From NCBI RefSeq assembly GCF_000003815.2, contig NC_049980.1:4369398-4433397 (forward strand): a DNA stretch of 64,000 bases. Reading direction: 5' to 3'. The stretch is from Branchiostoma floridae (taxonomy: Eukaryota > Chordata > Leptocardii > Amphioxiformes > Branchiostomatidae). The notes beneath the pieces were generated by a model, which saw only the letters and a program-made list of their open reading frames with translations, was not told the origin of the DNA and searched no databases. The position numbers were made by a program, and so were the translations under genes. Positions 12,791 through 25,324 of the stretch are shown here, piece after piece (the stretch's first letter is position 1; every line of letters begins with the position of its first letter).

Positions 12791-13098
12791 AGAATCTTGT
12801 TCTCACAACAAGGGATCCGAAAGACGATGAGTGAATGGCATCAGTTCAACCTCTGTGTCTGTACCAAAAATAAAAGATGTTGTTGATTCACATTGATGTA
12901 AAAGCAAAATTTTAGGTTACATGTAACTTTCGGTTTAGTGAATTTGCTCTATGATTTGTTATAAAGCTAAGAACCTACAGGAAATCTAAGCATTTGTATG
13001 AAAGAGAAAAAATACCTGGATATAACAAATTTTAGCTATCGCAGAGCCATGACTAAACTAATGATCAGCAATCACTGACTGGAAATTGAAGCTGGTAG

Positions 13099-14694
13099 GG
13101 GACCGTACGATATTTATTGGGGGGGGAGGGCTGGTGCATTGGAAGTCTGATCAAAAAAATTTTTGATGGCCCTCCCCCCAACCTCAAAAAAATTTAACGT
13201 GACCCTCCCCCTCCACCTAAAAAAAATCAACATGGCCCTCCCCCCGACAGGCATAATTAAACGGGTAGAAAAACAACCGATAAAATAATCTTAATCGACG
13301 TCAGGGCACAAGGGCGCCAGTGTTCTTGCCAGGATTTTTTCACAGCGTCTGGGCAGGGGTCCGGGGGCATGCTCCCCCGGGAAAATTTGGATTTTCAGAC
13401 CCTCTAAAACAGAATTTCCTGCAATTTGAGAGGGAAATTATGCCCTCGAGATTGGATGGCGGTTGCCTTTTTTACTCCCGTTTTTCAGTAATCGACGTCG
13501 GCCCTCTCCCCAAAAATACGTTATAACTATATATCTATAAGCAGGGGGAATCAGCTGCCCGTGATCTGGCCCGGGTATTATTTGTCCAGTCATGTCTATA
13601 TGAAAATTTTGGGTTTTTGATGCTTCCAAACAGGGCTCTAGCCAGTGAGTTCGTCAGCCCATGGAAAAATCCTGCCAATTTTTTTCCGGCATTGAATAAA
13701 AATGCCTACTTCGTGCGATCGATGTTGCGCCCTCCCGCATTAAATGCTAGTAGTTTTTCCAGAGGATAGAATGACGGCGCCATCACACCTTGTGTTTTTT
13801 TTCTATTTTTTTTTCTTTTTTGCCCGATGATTTTACTCAAATTTATCATTTATCGAATCGGTCGGGTTTTACAAGGCCGCGCCGTCATTTTCCACAAGCG
13901 TGCGTTTGTTTCGTGCGACCTCAGGTAACCCCGTTTTCGGCGTGAAATCTTTGGCTCACCGCTGGATTTCTTTTTACATAGAGTAGAGTAGACTAAGAAC
14001 GTAATACATTATACGAAGGAGGGCGATCTGCTGCGTCTTTGTCAGTGATCAGTGCCGGTGTAGCCAGAAAAGATGTCCCAACGTGCCGCAGTGGGCGGTG
14101 CGATCGACAGTCCGTCTGGGGAGGGGGGCGTGCCGCACCATGTGCTACGGACGCCAATGCCAGTGCACAGCCGACTCGATCGACGCTTGACAACAATATT
14201 GCGGCCCCTTTTCTGCCGCGAATTTTGTCCTTTTGAAACAAAAGAAAAGTTGTAAATAAAAAATAAAGTGTATAGTTTTGGATTCTTCACATATTTACCG
14301 TGCACCGCTTTTGTAACTTAAATATTTGGGGAAACTCAGCCGAGCCAAGTGCGTCTTTCCAGAAAAAAATAAGTCCGTAGACGGAATGACGTATGCCTGG
14401 CGGGAACGCTGGTCCAGGGCAGTGCCACTTTGGGGGACCTAAGGGGGGCGAAGCCCCCCGGAAGCTCTTGCATTTTAGGCTATTCAGAAGGCTTATTTTA
14501 TCAGTTTTAATGCCATGACAAGATATCAAAACAAAAAATAATATTAAACAATTTTTTCAAAAAAATTAACATGGCCCTCCCCCCTATCTAAAAAAAAATT
14601 AACATGGCCCTCCCCCCACCTCAAAAAAAATTAACATGGCCCTCCCCCCCTAATGCACCAGCCCTCCCCCCCTGATAAACATCGTACAGTCCCT
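13099..14694. mobile_element. Inverted-repeat DNA transposon, ~1.6 kb, probably non-autonomous
   Basis: The left end GGGGACCGTACGAT... and the right end ...ATCGTACAGTCCC are inverted complements over about 42 bases, including the G-run / GCTGGTGCATT part. TA dinucleotides flank both ends. Inside the ends are repeated CATGGCCCTCCCCCC plus poly-A blocks on both sides (13165-13250 and 14560-14650). No frame above 90 codons looks like a transposase. TA duplication fits Tc1/mariner-like elements among others. Confidence 0.75.
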
Positions 14695-14714
14695 AGATAC
14701 AACTGAACTCCTCC

Positions 14715-15080
14715 TAATGGTAGACTATGTATATTTTGCGTTAAAAACCACATGCATGTAGAAAACGAAATACATGAACAGCTTGTCCTAGAGTGTTCAC
14801 TGTACAATGATCTGCGCAATACATTTGTTAATGCTACACATGTAGATCAGAAATATGCACACATAACGAAGGAAGATAATATGTTCAAATATCTCATGTC
14901 ATCATCTGACCACGATATACTGGAAAATCTCTGTAAGTTCATCTACAAATGAGAAGATGCATGTAAACTATAGTATATGTATAACTTTTCGTTTACTTAT
15001 TACCTATTGTACCAAACTGACTGCATTTAGCCCCAATGGGGCATGAATATGCAATAAACTTCATTGTCATTGTTAATAGG
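14715..15080 (+). pseudogene. 3' end of a non-LTR retrotransposon (LINE), remnant
   Basis: The frame RLCIFCVKNHMHVENEIHEQ, LVLECSLYNDLRNTFV... ends at a stop at 14950. It matches the zinc-binding C-terminal tail of LINE reverse transcriptases (CxxC...H...ECxxYxxLR). A short 3' tail with AATAAA (15053-15058) and CATTGTCATTGT repeats follows. Everything upstream in the element is missing, a typical 5' truncation. It abuts the right end of the transposon at 13099-14694. Confidence 0.72.
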
Positions 15081-15948
15081 AAAGGGTGTCCTATGGTACC
15101 ACCAAAAAGTGGTCGCGTTGTCCAGGTGGTCCTTCAATACGGATATGTAAAGGTGGTCACTTGTACAATTTTACTGCGTAACATTCTACATTGGACTGTA
15201 CAGAACTAGAGTGTTACACCTTCCGGCATTGTACTGGTTCATCATCATCATCATCAGTCGGCTGTGGAGCAGTCAATCACAAGTCTTGTCCACTTCTGTC
15301 TGTCCACAGCCACTACAGCAATACACCGGCAGTTATGCGATATAAACAGATGTTGCCAAAAGGGTTTACCAAAAGCTAGGTGGTCCCAACATCCTGTGGA
15401 CTTTGTAGCTCCCACATGTTTTTCCTCCATTCCTGATTTAAAACCGTGGTGTGTGTTCACAAAGTCTCTCCCTCCAGCAAAGGCACCTGCAGTACTGTAC
15501 CCACCCCAGGCCTGCCATGGGGGAGTCCTCTCTGTCAAGTCCCTGTGTTTTCCTGAAAGTGAAGAAAAGCTAGGTGGTCCAGGTGTCAAGTGTGAAATAT
15601 AGACCCCACTGGTGTGTTCCCATGCCTGATTTAAACCCCCCAATGCTCAAGATGTCAGGCAAATTCCTTGAAGTAAGCCTCAAGACTCGTGATCCCTCCT
15701 CCACAGCTTGGGCCCTTCTTGATCTTCCCCCTTGCTGTATCTGGAACAGACTTCACAGAGGCTCTGAATGCTCTCTTATGTAAGGCGTTACACGTAACCT
15801 ATTTTGATTTTCTGTATTTCAAAGGGAAAGTCGGACTCTTTTTCATGTTAATCGTAGTAAGCGAACCAAATGTTGTCTTCCTTGATTTACCGTAATATGT
15901 ATAGGCCTAGGTAAATATTCTGAATTCAAGAAAGAAGATCATCTGAAT
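15081..15948. other. No gene seen
   Basis: Frames of 112 and 129 codons overlap on opposite strands (15254-15643) with ordinary composition. No splice pairing, domain or similarity to the ADAMTS-like exons is evident. Confidence 0.45.
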
Positions 15949-16160
15949 TACTGTAAGTGCAGAAACTTTCGCGGTGGTTTAATGTTCGCGGTTTTCGCGG
16001 TGGCTGCTTCTCCGAGAATTTAAAACCACCGCGAACATTTTTCCATGGCAGTAAGAGGCTACAGTGCATGGTGCTACCGGGAACTGAAAACCACAGCGAA
16101 AAGTCCTTTTCCCCGCTAACGCGAAATTAAATCCATGCAAACTTAAATGCATTTACAGTA
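15949..16160. mobile_element. MITE-like element, TTCGCGGTGG family, copy 1
   Basis: Ends TACTGTAAGTGCAG and TGCATTTACAGTA are inverted. The interior has TTCGCGGTGG / CCACCGCGAA complementary blocks. It is about 212 bases with no coding capacity. The same layout recurs at 27850-28067. Confidence 0.85.
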
Positions 16161-17516
16161 ATGTGGCGTAAAGCATTATCGAAAAGCCCCTACCCCCCAT
16201 TCAGACCCCAGGCAGTGAAGAACTGTTATTTGGGGTTTGTCTGTATGTGTGTCTGTCTTTCTGTGGGTGTGCATGTATGTGTTTTTTGTTCGTGTGCATG
16301 TGTTCTTGCCTGCTTGCATGCACAAGCTCATGCTTTCGTATATTGGGTGGCCTTTGGTTTCCTGTGAGCTTTTGGGTCTTCCAAATGATCAAGTCCTTTC
16401 CCATGCCAAAGGCCATGTTCAGATCTGAGTTATCCCCTTCAGAAAATACACTTGGCTTTGTCAGAGTTACTATGCGTGAGTATGGGCTGTCAGTTGTCAT
16501 CAGCCTTGCCATAGACCAGGCCTGATCTATTGTCAACAGGGTTACAGGTTGTAAAGGGATCGGCATAGGCAGCCTATTTTGATTCCCGCAATTTGGTGGG
16601 AAAGCTGTATCATGGGGAGGTGTCCAATTTTTGCGTAATTGTCTTTTCTTGACTTTTAGCGTAAATGCATACTAGGGAGTTCTTCTGAGTCAGACCATTT
16701 TGATTCCATGATTCGTTAGAAAAGCTGTCATATTTATGTAATTTGAAGCAAGTGACCAAATGTTGCACAACTGCCTTTTTAAAATTTTAGCGTAATACAT
16801 AGGGTGTCATTCTGTTCTTCTGAATGATAAAGCATTGTTGGGACCCCCTTGCAGACCCTCCTAGAAAGGAGAAAGGGAATTGTACATATTAAACACTTTT
16901 AGAATTAAATGTATGTAAAATGTATGAATCAATGTACCTACATGTGTAATTTCTGACAACTTTGTACTATTCACCAACTCCATGGCCAATGACAGTGTAT
17001 TTTAAGAAAAAAGGGACATGTGGAAAATGTTAACCAACCAATAGATTCCCTCCGAACATCTGCTTGGTGCTTACATATAGTGTTGATTGTCTGAATGGAT
17101 ATTGGAAATCTTTGTTTCTTTCCTTCAATAGATGAATCTTTATCTCTTTATTGATGTAAAGGGTTGTGAAGTTATTTTTAAAGCCATTGACGCTGTTGAG
17201 TCTTGTTGGACAAACATGTGTGACATGTGGGTTGAATGCTGGAAACAATGCCTTTGAATCTGTGTGGCACCATGATGGATATGGTTACAGCCTGTAGGTG
17301 GGTTGTGGGTGGCCGGGAGGTTGATGTGATTGTTTATTTTCCCCCAGATTTCACACTTTCCTCAAGTGGAAGTCTTGAGGGTTACATGCTGTTGCTCCAA
17401 TATTGCTGTAATGTTTTTAGTGATGACATAACAAACTGTACTATAATAGTATTTAAGAACAGTGTGAATTAACTAAGATTAAGAGTGGTGTGAAGAAACC
17501 AGAAATAAAGGAGATC
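16161..17516. other. No gene seen; GT-rich tract at 16230-16330
   Basis: The open frames at 16161-16566 are driven by the GT-rich tract. A TTGATTCC...AATT(C)GT(A/G)GGAAAGCTGT block occurs twice (16575 and 16700), with a relative at 32770, so a diverged repeat is present. Confidence 0.5.
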
Positions 17517-17760
17517 AGACTCACACTCTCACTCACTCACTCACTCACTCACTCACTTGCTCACTCACTCACTCGATCACTCACACAATCACTCAATTTT
17601 GCTCACACAATCACTCACCCTCGCTCACACACTCACTCTTGCTCACACACACATGCACACACACATGCACACATAGATTATTAAGCATATTACAATTTAC
17701 ATATAACACATGCACGCCTATACTCATGGACACACATACACACGCACACACAATATATAC
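17517..17760. repeat. TCAC / CA simple repeats
   Basis: ACTCACTCACTC runs grade into CACACACATG runs. They create repetitive Ser/His/Thr frames on both strands. Confidence 0.92.
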
Positions 17761-19040
17761 AAATTGTACTGTCATTACATCTACTCTTCCAGTCAATCAT
17801 TCTTGTTTTCACAGTGTGAAAATACTAAGAACAACTATGCTGACATTTAAAGTCTCTCCTGTGGTTTGCTGCATATATTTGTTTAGCTTAACTCCATCAA
17901 AATGTTATTTCCTTTCCTGCTTTCCCCAAGGCTATCATCTTCCATGTACATTTGTGTATGTGCCCATCATAGCAGTCCCTTCCCCCCTGCAGCTAAGGGA
18001 AGCCTTGTTAACATGAGATGGACTATGCCATTACAGTAGCTACAGTGTCAGGAAAACAAGCCTGTCTGATGGATTGGTTCCGCCCCTGTCAGACAGGCAG
18101 ACAGGCCCAGGGGGTGGCTACTGTTTCCCCCTGGGACCTGCAGGATCTTAGCCTATCACAGCAACCGTCAGTCAAGAGGAAGGTCAAGTTCAGGAGAGGA
18201 GGATTCATTTCCAGTGTATTTCCTGTGTGCGGGTGCTGGGGACTGGGTGTGCATCTCCCAAGGCCCCAAAGCCAGGTCATCAAACCTTCATTACCCGGCC
18301 TATTTATACACATTTAGACTGTTTGGTGCCACCTGCTGTTTTCCTACAGTGGGCAGGACCCCCTAGGCGGGTGCCTGTCTTGCAGAGTGAGTGATGAGTC
18401 TCTTGAAGAGGGGACATGTAGACAGGATGTGGTTCAGTGGCAGGGACTCCCCAAAGGTGTGTGTGGGCAGATCAGAGAAAACAGTTTACATCCTTGAATA
18501 GTCACGCATGGTCGACTCCCTCCTGAGACAGTGTTCAGGGTTCACTGCTCTGTACCTCAAGGTCATCTGGAGAAGTTTGAAGGTCAAGGTGTTTGAGGTG
18601 ATGGCACCTTGCTTATCAAGCCCTTGATGGAACTTTTAATTTACTTTATCTCCTTTCTCCTTTTTTCAAGGAGAAAAATTTTTGTACTGGAAAGAAAAAT
18701 GCGCACCACATGTACATGTACTAGCAGATGATTTTAACAATTCTCAGTTGCAGCTAGGAAAACTTTAGAAGAAAAAGTATACTTTTTGGCTTGTCTGTCT
18801 GCTTTTCTGGGATTACTTTATGCTGCATTGCCTCGCACGCATGTTCAATACTGTTTTCAAATTTGTATGTGGGACTGGAAGGATTGCAAAGCAGTATGGG
18901 TAAGGGGGGTGAAGTTTGCCATCTCAGGTTGCCTTGTTTTGCAGTACTGTCCAAGATGTGGCTTACAAGGAAATTCAAATTTTTAGATTTCTAAAGTGAG
19001 GCTGAATTGTCCAAGACTTTTATTTTTGTACAAAAAAAAG
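17761..19040. other. No gene seen
   Basis: Slightly GC-richer at 18010-18560, with a 99-codon frame but no domain or plausible exon borders. Confidence 0.45.
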
Positions 19041-19044
19041 ATTA

Positions 19045-19283
19045 TAACGCTAGTTCACCTTTATCCGTTGGGTAACCTATGTCCGTTGCTTTTAAAAACA
19101 GGGTATTTGGGGATATCATGTCGAGGGACATTGGGTTCAAATTGCAATATTTTCAGTATATTGCAGTCTAAAACTACATGCATCACCCGTCGGCTCGATG
19201 TGCCTTAATACCTTGTTTTGAAAAACAACGGATACTCTTTTCTAGGTCTCGTTACCCAACGGACAAAGGTGAACTAGTGTTAC
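19045..19283. mobile_element. MITE-like element with ~29-base inverted ends
   Basis: The left end TAACGCTAGTTCACCTTTAT then CCGTTGGGTAAC is mirrored at 19252-19283, with three or four mismatches. The interior is about 170 bases and non-coding. The TTCTAGGTCTCGTTxxxx motif just inside its right end resembles the array starting at 19966. Confidence 0.82.
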
Positions 19284-19965
19284 AGTACAATAAATGGCAT
19301 GACATTTACTAACATTAGAACATGCATTTTACAAGTTTGTCTTTGCAACATAAACAGAACTTTTATGGAAAAACATTACAGGAATGTTACCTAAGTTTGG
19401 GCTTGCATTGGCCACAATTGGAATTTTTTCAAATATCCCCCAATTGTCCCAAAGTATGCATTAATATTAGTATTAATCTGTCCAAAGACAATGTATCTGG
19501 CCATTTGGAGACTGTTAATTTTGAGCCCTGATCCCAGACAGCTCAAGTATCCCTTTTCATCTCCCCCAGCCTGAAGACTCTGACTGAGAGGGTTTGGTGG
19601 TAACAATGGCTAAAGGTCAAGACGAAAGTAAAAGAAGCAGGGTTTTGAAGTTCAAGTACAAAGAGCTGGGGGAGTGTGCGCCCCCCTACTGTGCTGTAAA
19701 TGAGGTGCTGGATGGTGTGTGGATGGGGGGAGTTTACTCAAGCCAAGTCCTACTCGTGTCCTGCGTAGCGATTTCCTCAGAAGAATTCTGTTCAACTGAA
19801 ATCGAACTTTTGAAAACATCAACATTTTGATGTCTCGCATATTCATTGCTTGTTGGACAGAAGTTTTGGCTGACAACTATAATAATGATATTGGGACACA
19901 AGCAAGATTGTGTACCTGCTTGCTCCAAGTGAGGAATTGTCATCACTTTTTCATCATATCATTTT

Positions 19966-20515
19966 TCTAGGTCTAGTTGAGCCTTTTTTCTAGGTCTCAT
20001 TTAGACTTTTTCTAGGTCTCGTTGAGACTTTTTTCCAGGTTTCATTGAGACTTTTTTCTAGGTCTCGTAGAGACTTTTTTCTAGGTCATGTAGAGACTCT
20101 TTTCTAGGTCTTGTAGAGACTCTATTCTAGGTCTTGTAGAGACTATTCTAGGTCTTGCAGAGGCTCTATTCTAGGTCTCGTTGAGACTTTTTTCCAGGTT
20201 TCATTGAGCCTTTTTTTAGGTCTCGTAGAGACTTTTTTCTAGGTCTTGTAGAGACTCTATTCTACATGTAGGTCACATTGAGACTCTTCTCTAGGTCTCG
20301 TTGAGACTTTTTTCCTGGTTTTATTGAGACTTTTTTCTAGGTCTCATTGAGAGTCTTTACTAGGTCTTGTTGAGACTCTTTTCCAGTTCTCGTTAAGACT
20401 CTTTCCAAGGTCTCGTTGGGACTCTTTTCTAGGTTTCGTTGAGACCCTTTTCTAGGTCTCGTTGAGACTCTTTTCTAGGCATCATTGAGACTTTTTTCTA
20501 GGTCTCATTGAGACT
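19966..20515. repeat. Tandem repeat, ~24-base unit with internal inverted GTCTC/GAGAC
   Basis: TTTTTTCTAGGTCTCGTTGA then GAC recurs about 22 times with indels. Each unit carries GGTCTC-GTT-GAGAC, a self-complementary core, so each can fold into a tiny hairpin. Confidence 0.92.
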
Positions 20516-21305
20516 TCCCGTCTCAGCTGTGTCTTTTAGGAGTAATATAAGAGTCTCAGATTACTTGGTTTATCAGGTCCATTCTGTGAACAAGGCTGTC
20601 AATATATATATATTAGTTTGTGTATTTTTCTATTCACTGTATATCTGCTAGAAATACTGTCTTGCAGAGGTTGGACGTGTCAAGTCGTTTTGGTCTGATT
20701 GCTGCCCTCCATCGTTTCTGTCAAGGGCATTGGCTTTTTGCAGGTCTGTTTCTGTCATTGATGTATATTTGTTATGACAGAAATAAGGGTACTGTGTCAG
20801 TTACCATAGAATACTAGAAGGAGGCCACGCTCTGTTAAATTGCCTATGAAACCTAACTCAGTAACACATACTTTCGTCTATTAAAAAAAACTGTACTCTC
20901 GGGTATTGGATACCATACCGTCAAAATTTGAATGATAGCTTTTGAAATTCAAGTGACAAGTGTCTGATGATAACACTTTCAAGGCCGATTAATTGTCATC
21001 TCTGCCTCCATCCTATACTAGCTCCATTTCCTCCTTTGTTTAATTGTTTCCTTGCAGAATAGACCCATCAAGAAAAAAATGATTTTGAATGTTGACAGAA
21101 AATAAGACGAGAATTCTGATTGTTTCAAGTTACATATTGGCATTGTACAGGCGTTGTGAACAGTTCCACCCTTTCTACACTGCATGCCTGTAAGAAATGT
21201 TTAATTTCCAAAATAATTCAGAACGTCAGTGTCAAACATTTAGATGAGGATGGGAGCCCAAGTATTCTGCCTTGAACTTGAAGCTACCTTTGGAATGAAC
21301 TGGAG
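20516..21305. other. No gene seen
   Basis: AT-rich, with no repeat unit or convincing frame. Confidence 0.5.
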
Positions 21306-21309
21306 CTAT

Positions 21310-21649
21310 ATGAGAATTCTTTTTACACAACCAGTACGAACTTACATAGCTTAGTAATACGTTTCGATGTCTCTCAGACACCTTCGTCAGAGCTTCTAAC
21401 TAGAGTTCTGCCTCCTACCGCTATATGTACCCGATGTAGGTGGCGCTTCTGCGGTTAGAAAACAATCCCAAACATGGCTAAGTTTGTATCCCCCCTCGTC
21501 CCGGTTCATCACTGGGGTTGACTTTTTTTATCCAGATCGGTGAGAAGCAGAACTCTAGTTAGAAGCTCTGACGAAGGCGTCTGAGAGACATCGAAACATA
21601 AGCTATGTATACTAAGTACCTGCTGGTTGTGTAAAAAGAATTTTCTTAT
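21310..21649. mobile_element. Element with ~95-base inverted ends carrying a hammerhead-like motif
   Basis: 21313-21405 and 21548-21646 are inverted complements at about 90 percent, around a ~140-base centre. In each arm, read outward, CTGACGAA is followed by GG(T/C)GTCT-GAG-AGACATC and GAAAC. Such CTGANGA...GAAAC-bearing ends occur in Penelope-like and related terminal-repeat elements; assignment here is inference. Confidence 0.75.
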
Positions 21650-23030
21650 ATCCTATATTCTACCAACCTGATGTAACTATTCTTGGAACTGGAGCTTAAG
21701 TATTGAAGAATAGATTCACTTTCAGGCTATCATCTCTGTGACTCACTATATAGTAATTTGTTGGCCTCACTTCATTTCCTGACAGAAATTACAACCAGGT
21801 GGACGTGAAATCTGCCATTACACGCCAGTAGCTGGGGGTCACCAGGGGTAGCTGGGGGTGACACAAGTTCATGGCCGGAGTGTCCTGGTGGTTCGAACAT
21901 GCTGGGGGTCGTAGGTCAGCGGCTAGGGTTGTCGGTCCTGGGATTTATAAAACTGTACAACAGGTCATAGTCAAGAATGCCAGTTGGAAATGCTTAGGGC
22001 TTTGGTCCATGTTGACCTTGACAGCTATGTTCAAGGCTTATAAATGGTAGTTGCATTCCAATAAAGGAACATACTGCAATAGGCAAGATACATGTATTTT
22101 CTTCCAAATCTGGTTCAATTTATTTTCTAAACCAAGATTGAAATTAAAACTATTTGAATTGACAGGTTAACTAATTTTGTAACAAAGGAAGTTCAGTACT
22201 GCGTACCAAATGTGTTTTTGTCGTATCCTAATTAATGTTTAGTATTTTTTTTTTTTTGCTAAAAAAATGTTCAAGAACAAGGAAAATAAGATATCAAAAC
22301 CACTGCTGTACCTTTGAAAGCCACTAGGGGGCTTATTATCTATCTTCAAGGGCGTTTGTTTTCTTGACCTCTACCCACCCACTAAATATCATCAGGATCC
22401 ATCCGAGGCTTCTCAAGTTATACTGTTCACAGACACACACACAGACAGACAGACAGACTGATAAATACACCCAAAACATAACCTTCTTCGTGACAGTATT
22501 AATTAATGATTTGGTATAACTGTAAAAGAGTTGATTGTACATGTAGATGCACTGTATTACTGACAGTTCAAGTACATGAAACTCTGGTAAGACTATAGAA
22601 GGAAGACCTCACAGCTTGTTGTCTGCTTTTGTACTTACACAATCATCTAGTTCTCCACATGGGAAAGTCCTTGAGATCTCAGTGAGCCGTGCACTGTGCT
22701 GTAGACTTCATCTTGTGAAAGGTATAAAGGGAATAGACTTGAGTTGGTGTTGAAGGCAAACAAATGTTTTCATTCTCCATGGTGGGGAAGGGGGCAGCAA
22801 ACCTGCCCATATAGCCCCAACCGATTTGTCTCACTTGATGAGGAGTTAAACTTCTGTTTCAGGTTTAAAGGCTCTTAAATGGTCTTCTCTATTTTCTCTC
22901 TCCTCACTATTTTGAAATGATGATGTTTCAAACTTGAAGGGCAATTTGCAAAGAGAATGTAGTACAGTGTGTACTACAGTAACTGTAACAATTAGTACTC
23001 AGTTTGCTGCACTAAGTATTGGGGAGTGAA
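21650..23030. other. No gene seen; partial family B repeat at 22340-22470 (minus)
   Basis: The 22340-22470 stretch, read on the minus strand, has the GGATGGATCCTGATGATATTT and GTGGGTAGAGGTCAAG wording of family B. The rest is unremarkable AT-rich sequence. Confidence 0.5.
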
Positions 23031-23033
23031 TGC

Positions 23034-23280
23034 TATTACCTCCATGAAATTGGAGGTACCATTTTGTTTTGAGTGTCTGTCTGTCTATGTTAAACTTTGT
23101 GTTTCTAAATATTCATGGTCAATATAACTTTACCTCTGATTGGAGTGTGATGATTTTTTACATGTGGTATAGGATTTTAGAAGATGAAGGTCAAGGTCGA
23201 CTTTTGGCCCCTTGTTGTTTGGTCCAAGTCTTCCAACTCTGTTTTTATTGCAAGGCAAACTCACACTGTCCAGGGCTGTA
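23034..23280 (+). repeat. Interspersed repeat family B, copy at 23034
   Basis: Begins with TACCTCCATGAAATTGGAGG, a near-palindrome, then TGTCTGTCTGT, TTCATGGTCAATATAACTTT and AAGGTCAAGGTCGAC. It shares order and wording with 30038, 32955 and 33520. Confidence 0.75.
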
Positions 23281-23647
23281 AAAGGCCCCAGTAGGGGTCT
23301 GGCTGGATTTAGAGTGGTCCACTATAACTTTAAGCACAAGTTAAACACTGACAGGCCATTTACATTTGTATTTCTTGTCTTGTCCCCAAGCTTTACTTTT
23401 GTTCCAGAACCAAGAAAATGAATTTGTTTCGGTCTAATGGGCAAGTTGCTCCAGACATTTATAGTCTTGGTAAAGGCTGAAAAGTCAACTTTAAGTTTGA
23501 TAAACCTGTTATAGCCCTTTGTTGTAAAGACTTGTGATGTTCCACATCATGTTGTTACATGCTCCATCACTGATGATGTTTCATGCCGAATTTGTCCCAC
23601 TTCAACAGGGTTGTTCTCAGGAACTACGCTCACCCCAGGACCACAAC

Positions 23648-23719
23648 GTTGCCATAGCAACTTGTCATCACCTCAAGGTTGCCATGGCAACATGGTCCAC
23701 AATGGGTTACCCCGGTAAC
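23648..23719. promoter_or_regulatory. Three X-box-like palindromes
   Basis: GTTGCCATAGCAAC (23648-23661), GTTGCCATGGCAAC (23678-23691) and GTTACCCCGGTAAC (23706-23719) lie 28-30 bases apart. The second is a perfect match to the palindromic RFX-factor X-box. Function (for example a ciliary enhancer) is inferred only. Confidence 0.5.
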
Positions 23720-24980
23720 AGGTCATTGCCTCTTCTTGCACTGTGTCAAAGTAGTAAATATACTGCAGCCTTGGTTTTAGATTTGTGAAGAACTGATGAC
23801 ATTTTCATGTTGGGACAGAGTTCCTATGACTTTCTCACATTGAGAGTTTTTCTTGTCTGGCATAGGAGAAATTTAAGATGCAGTCTTGTTTTTTGATGAC
23901 TACTTTTTATAACAGGTCATTGTCTCTTCTTGCACTGTGTCAAAGTAGTTAATATATACACTGTACTGCAGCCTGGGTTTTAGATTTGTGAAGAGCTGAT
24001 GGCATTTTCATGTTGGGACAAGAGCTGTTAGAACTTTCTCACATTGAAAGTTTTTGTTGACATTGGAGAAATCTAAAATGCAGCTTTATGTCTTGTTTTT
24101 CAATGACTTTTTGGCTGTTTTTTTCTTATTGATATGGGAAGTTAGAGTTTTAAGGTGAAATAATTGTTAACAGTAGTTTAGTGAAGTTTAGAGGGAATCT
24201 CTTAATTACAGTCATGATGTAAACACACAGCATATAAAAGATAGAAAATTTGAATTTGATCAATCATACAAATGTATCCCAATTGACAAAGCAATTTTTG
24301 TCAGTTATATAATATCATATATCAATGCCATCGTAAGGGACAATGAATATTAATATCAGTAGTAATATTAATAATATTACCTTTCCAATGATATATAAAA
24401 CTACAATGCGTTCCATGAAACATTTATAGTACCATTGTGTGAACAATGATCAAGCTTAGTTTTCACACAATTCTTTGAGTTACACATGTTGAGTTTAGGT
24501 GTTGTAATACAAGTATTATATTAATAACCAGCTGATGCGACATTCCTGCCAGACTGGTGACTTACAGTGTACAAATGAACATGTGTATGCTAAATGGCAG
24601 TTATATGGACCAACTGATCCAAGTACAAGTTCAAATTCAGCAGCTGCTAAATCAGGTCCTCCCGGCCTGCAGGGAGCCAATGACAACATGGCGTGCCTAT
24701 TTGTAGGTAATTAGGTTTAATTGAACTTGCCCTCTGGTGCACCCTGAGCCCAGGGCCAGGAGAACCTGACCTGAAGTCGTCCCAATCCACCAGTGCATTT
24801 TTCCTTGGGTGCCTTACATCTGGTTTAGTAACATGGAAGCAGAACCACTCCTAGAACTGAGGGCAGGTGTAGAGGGTTGTGAACTAATGGATACCATCCG
24901 AGGGAGATCCCAAATCTCATGCGAGAGTGGGAAAAATTGACATTTTCCTCACTTTTCACTTTGGTATAATTGAGTACCTT
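23720..24980. other. No gene seen; internal duplication 23720-23860 / 23910-24060
   Basis: CAGGTCATTG(C/T)CTCTTCTTG, CACTGTGTCAAAGTAGT and TTTTAGATTTGTGAAGA recur in order about 190 bases apart, so the segment is duplicated and diverged. The rest is AT-rich. Confidence 0.6.
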
Positions 24981-24984
24981 TAGC

Positions 24985-25075
24985 TTATAGAAGGAATCTC
25001 TCGGATAAGATGTTAACTGGAGGTCCTGTGTTTGAGGAGTGCCATGTAAAAGAACCCACCACACTTATTGAAAAG
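24985..25075 (+). repeat. SINE-like repeat fragment, plus orientation
   Basis: CGGATAAGATGTTAACTGGA, GGTCCTGTGTTTGAGGAG and AAAGAACCCACCACAC match, in reverse orientation, the 3' part of the SINE copies at 25325, 31745 and 48264. Confidence 0.65.
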
Positions 25076-25324
25076 AATAGGGGTTCATTATGGTGTGAAT
25101 CACGACGTGAGCCAGCGGTTATTACGGAGGATGATACTCAGGCTAATGGTTGACCTTGGTTTGCAACGATTTTGTGACAAGTGACACTGTTTGGTATCAA
25201 TTTTAATCTGTTTTAAGAATTGGTTCTTTCCTGTTGGGGAATTAGGCATCTCAACATCAACATCTTGTGTTACTCCACAGTACCTACAGTGGCTAAAGGG
25301 TAAAGCAGGGTCGTCTGAGTTAAT

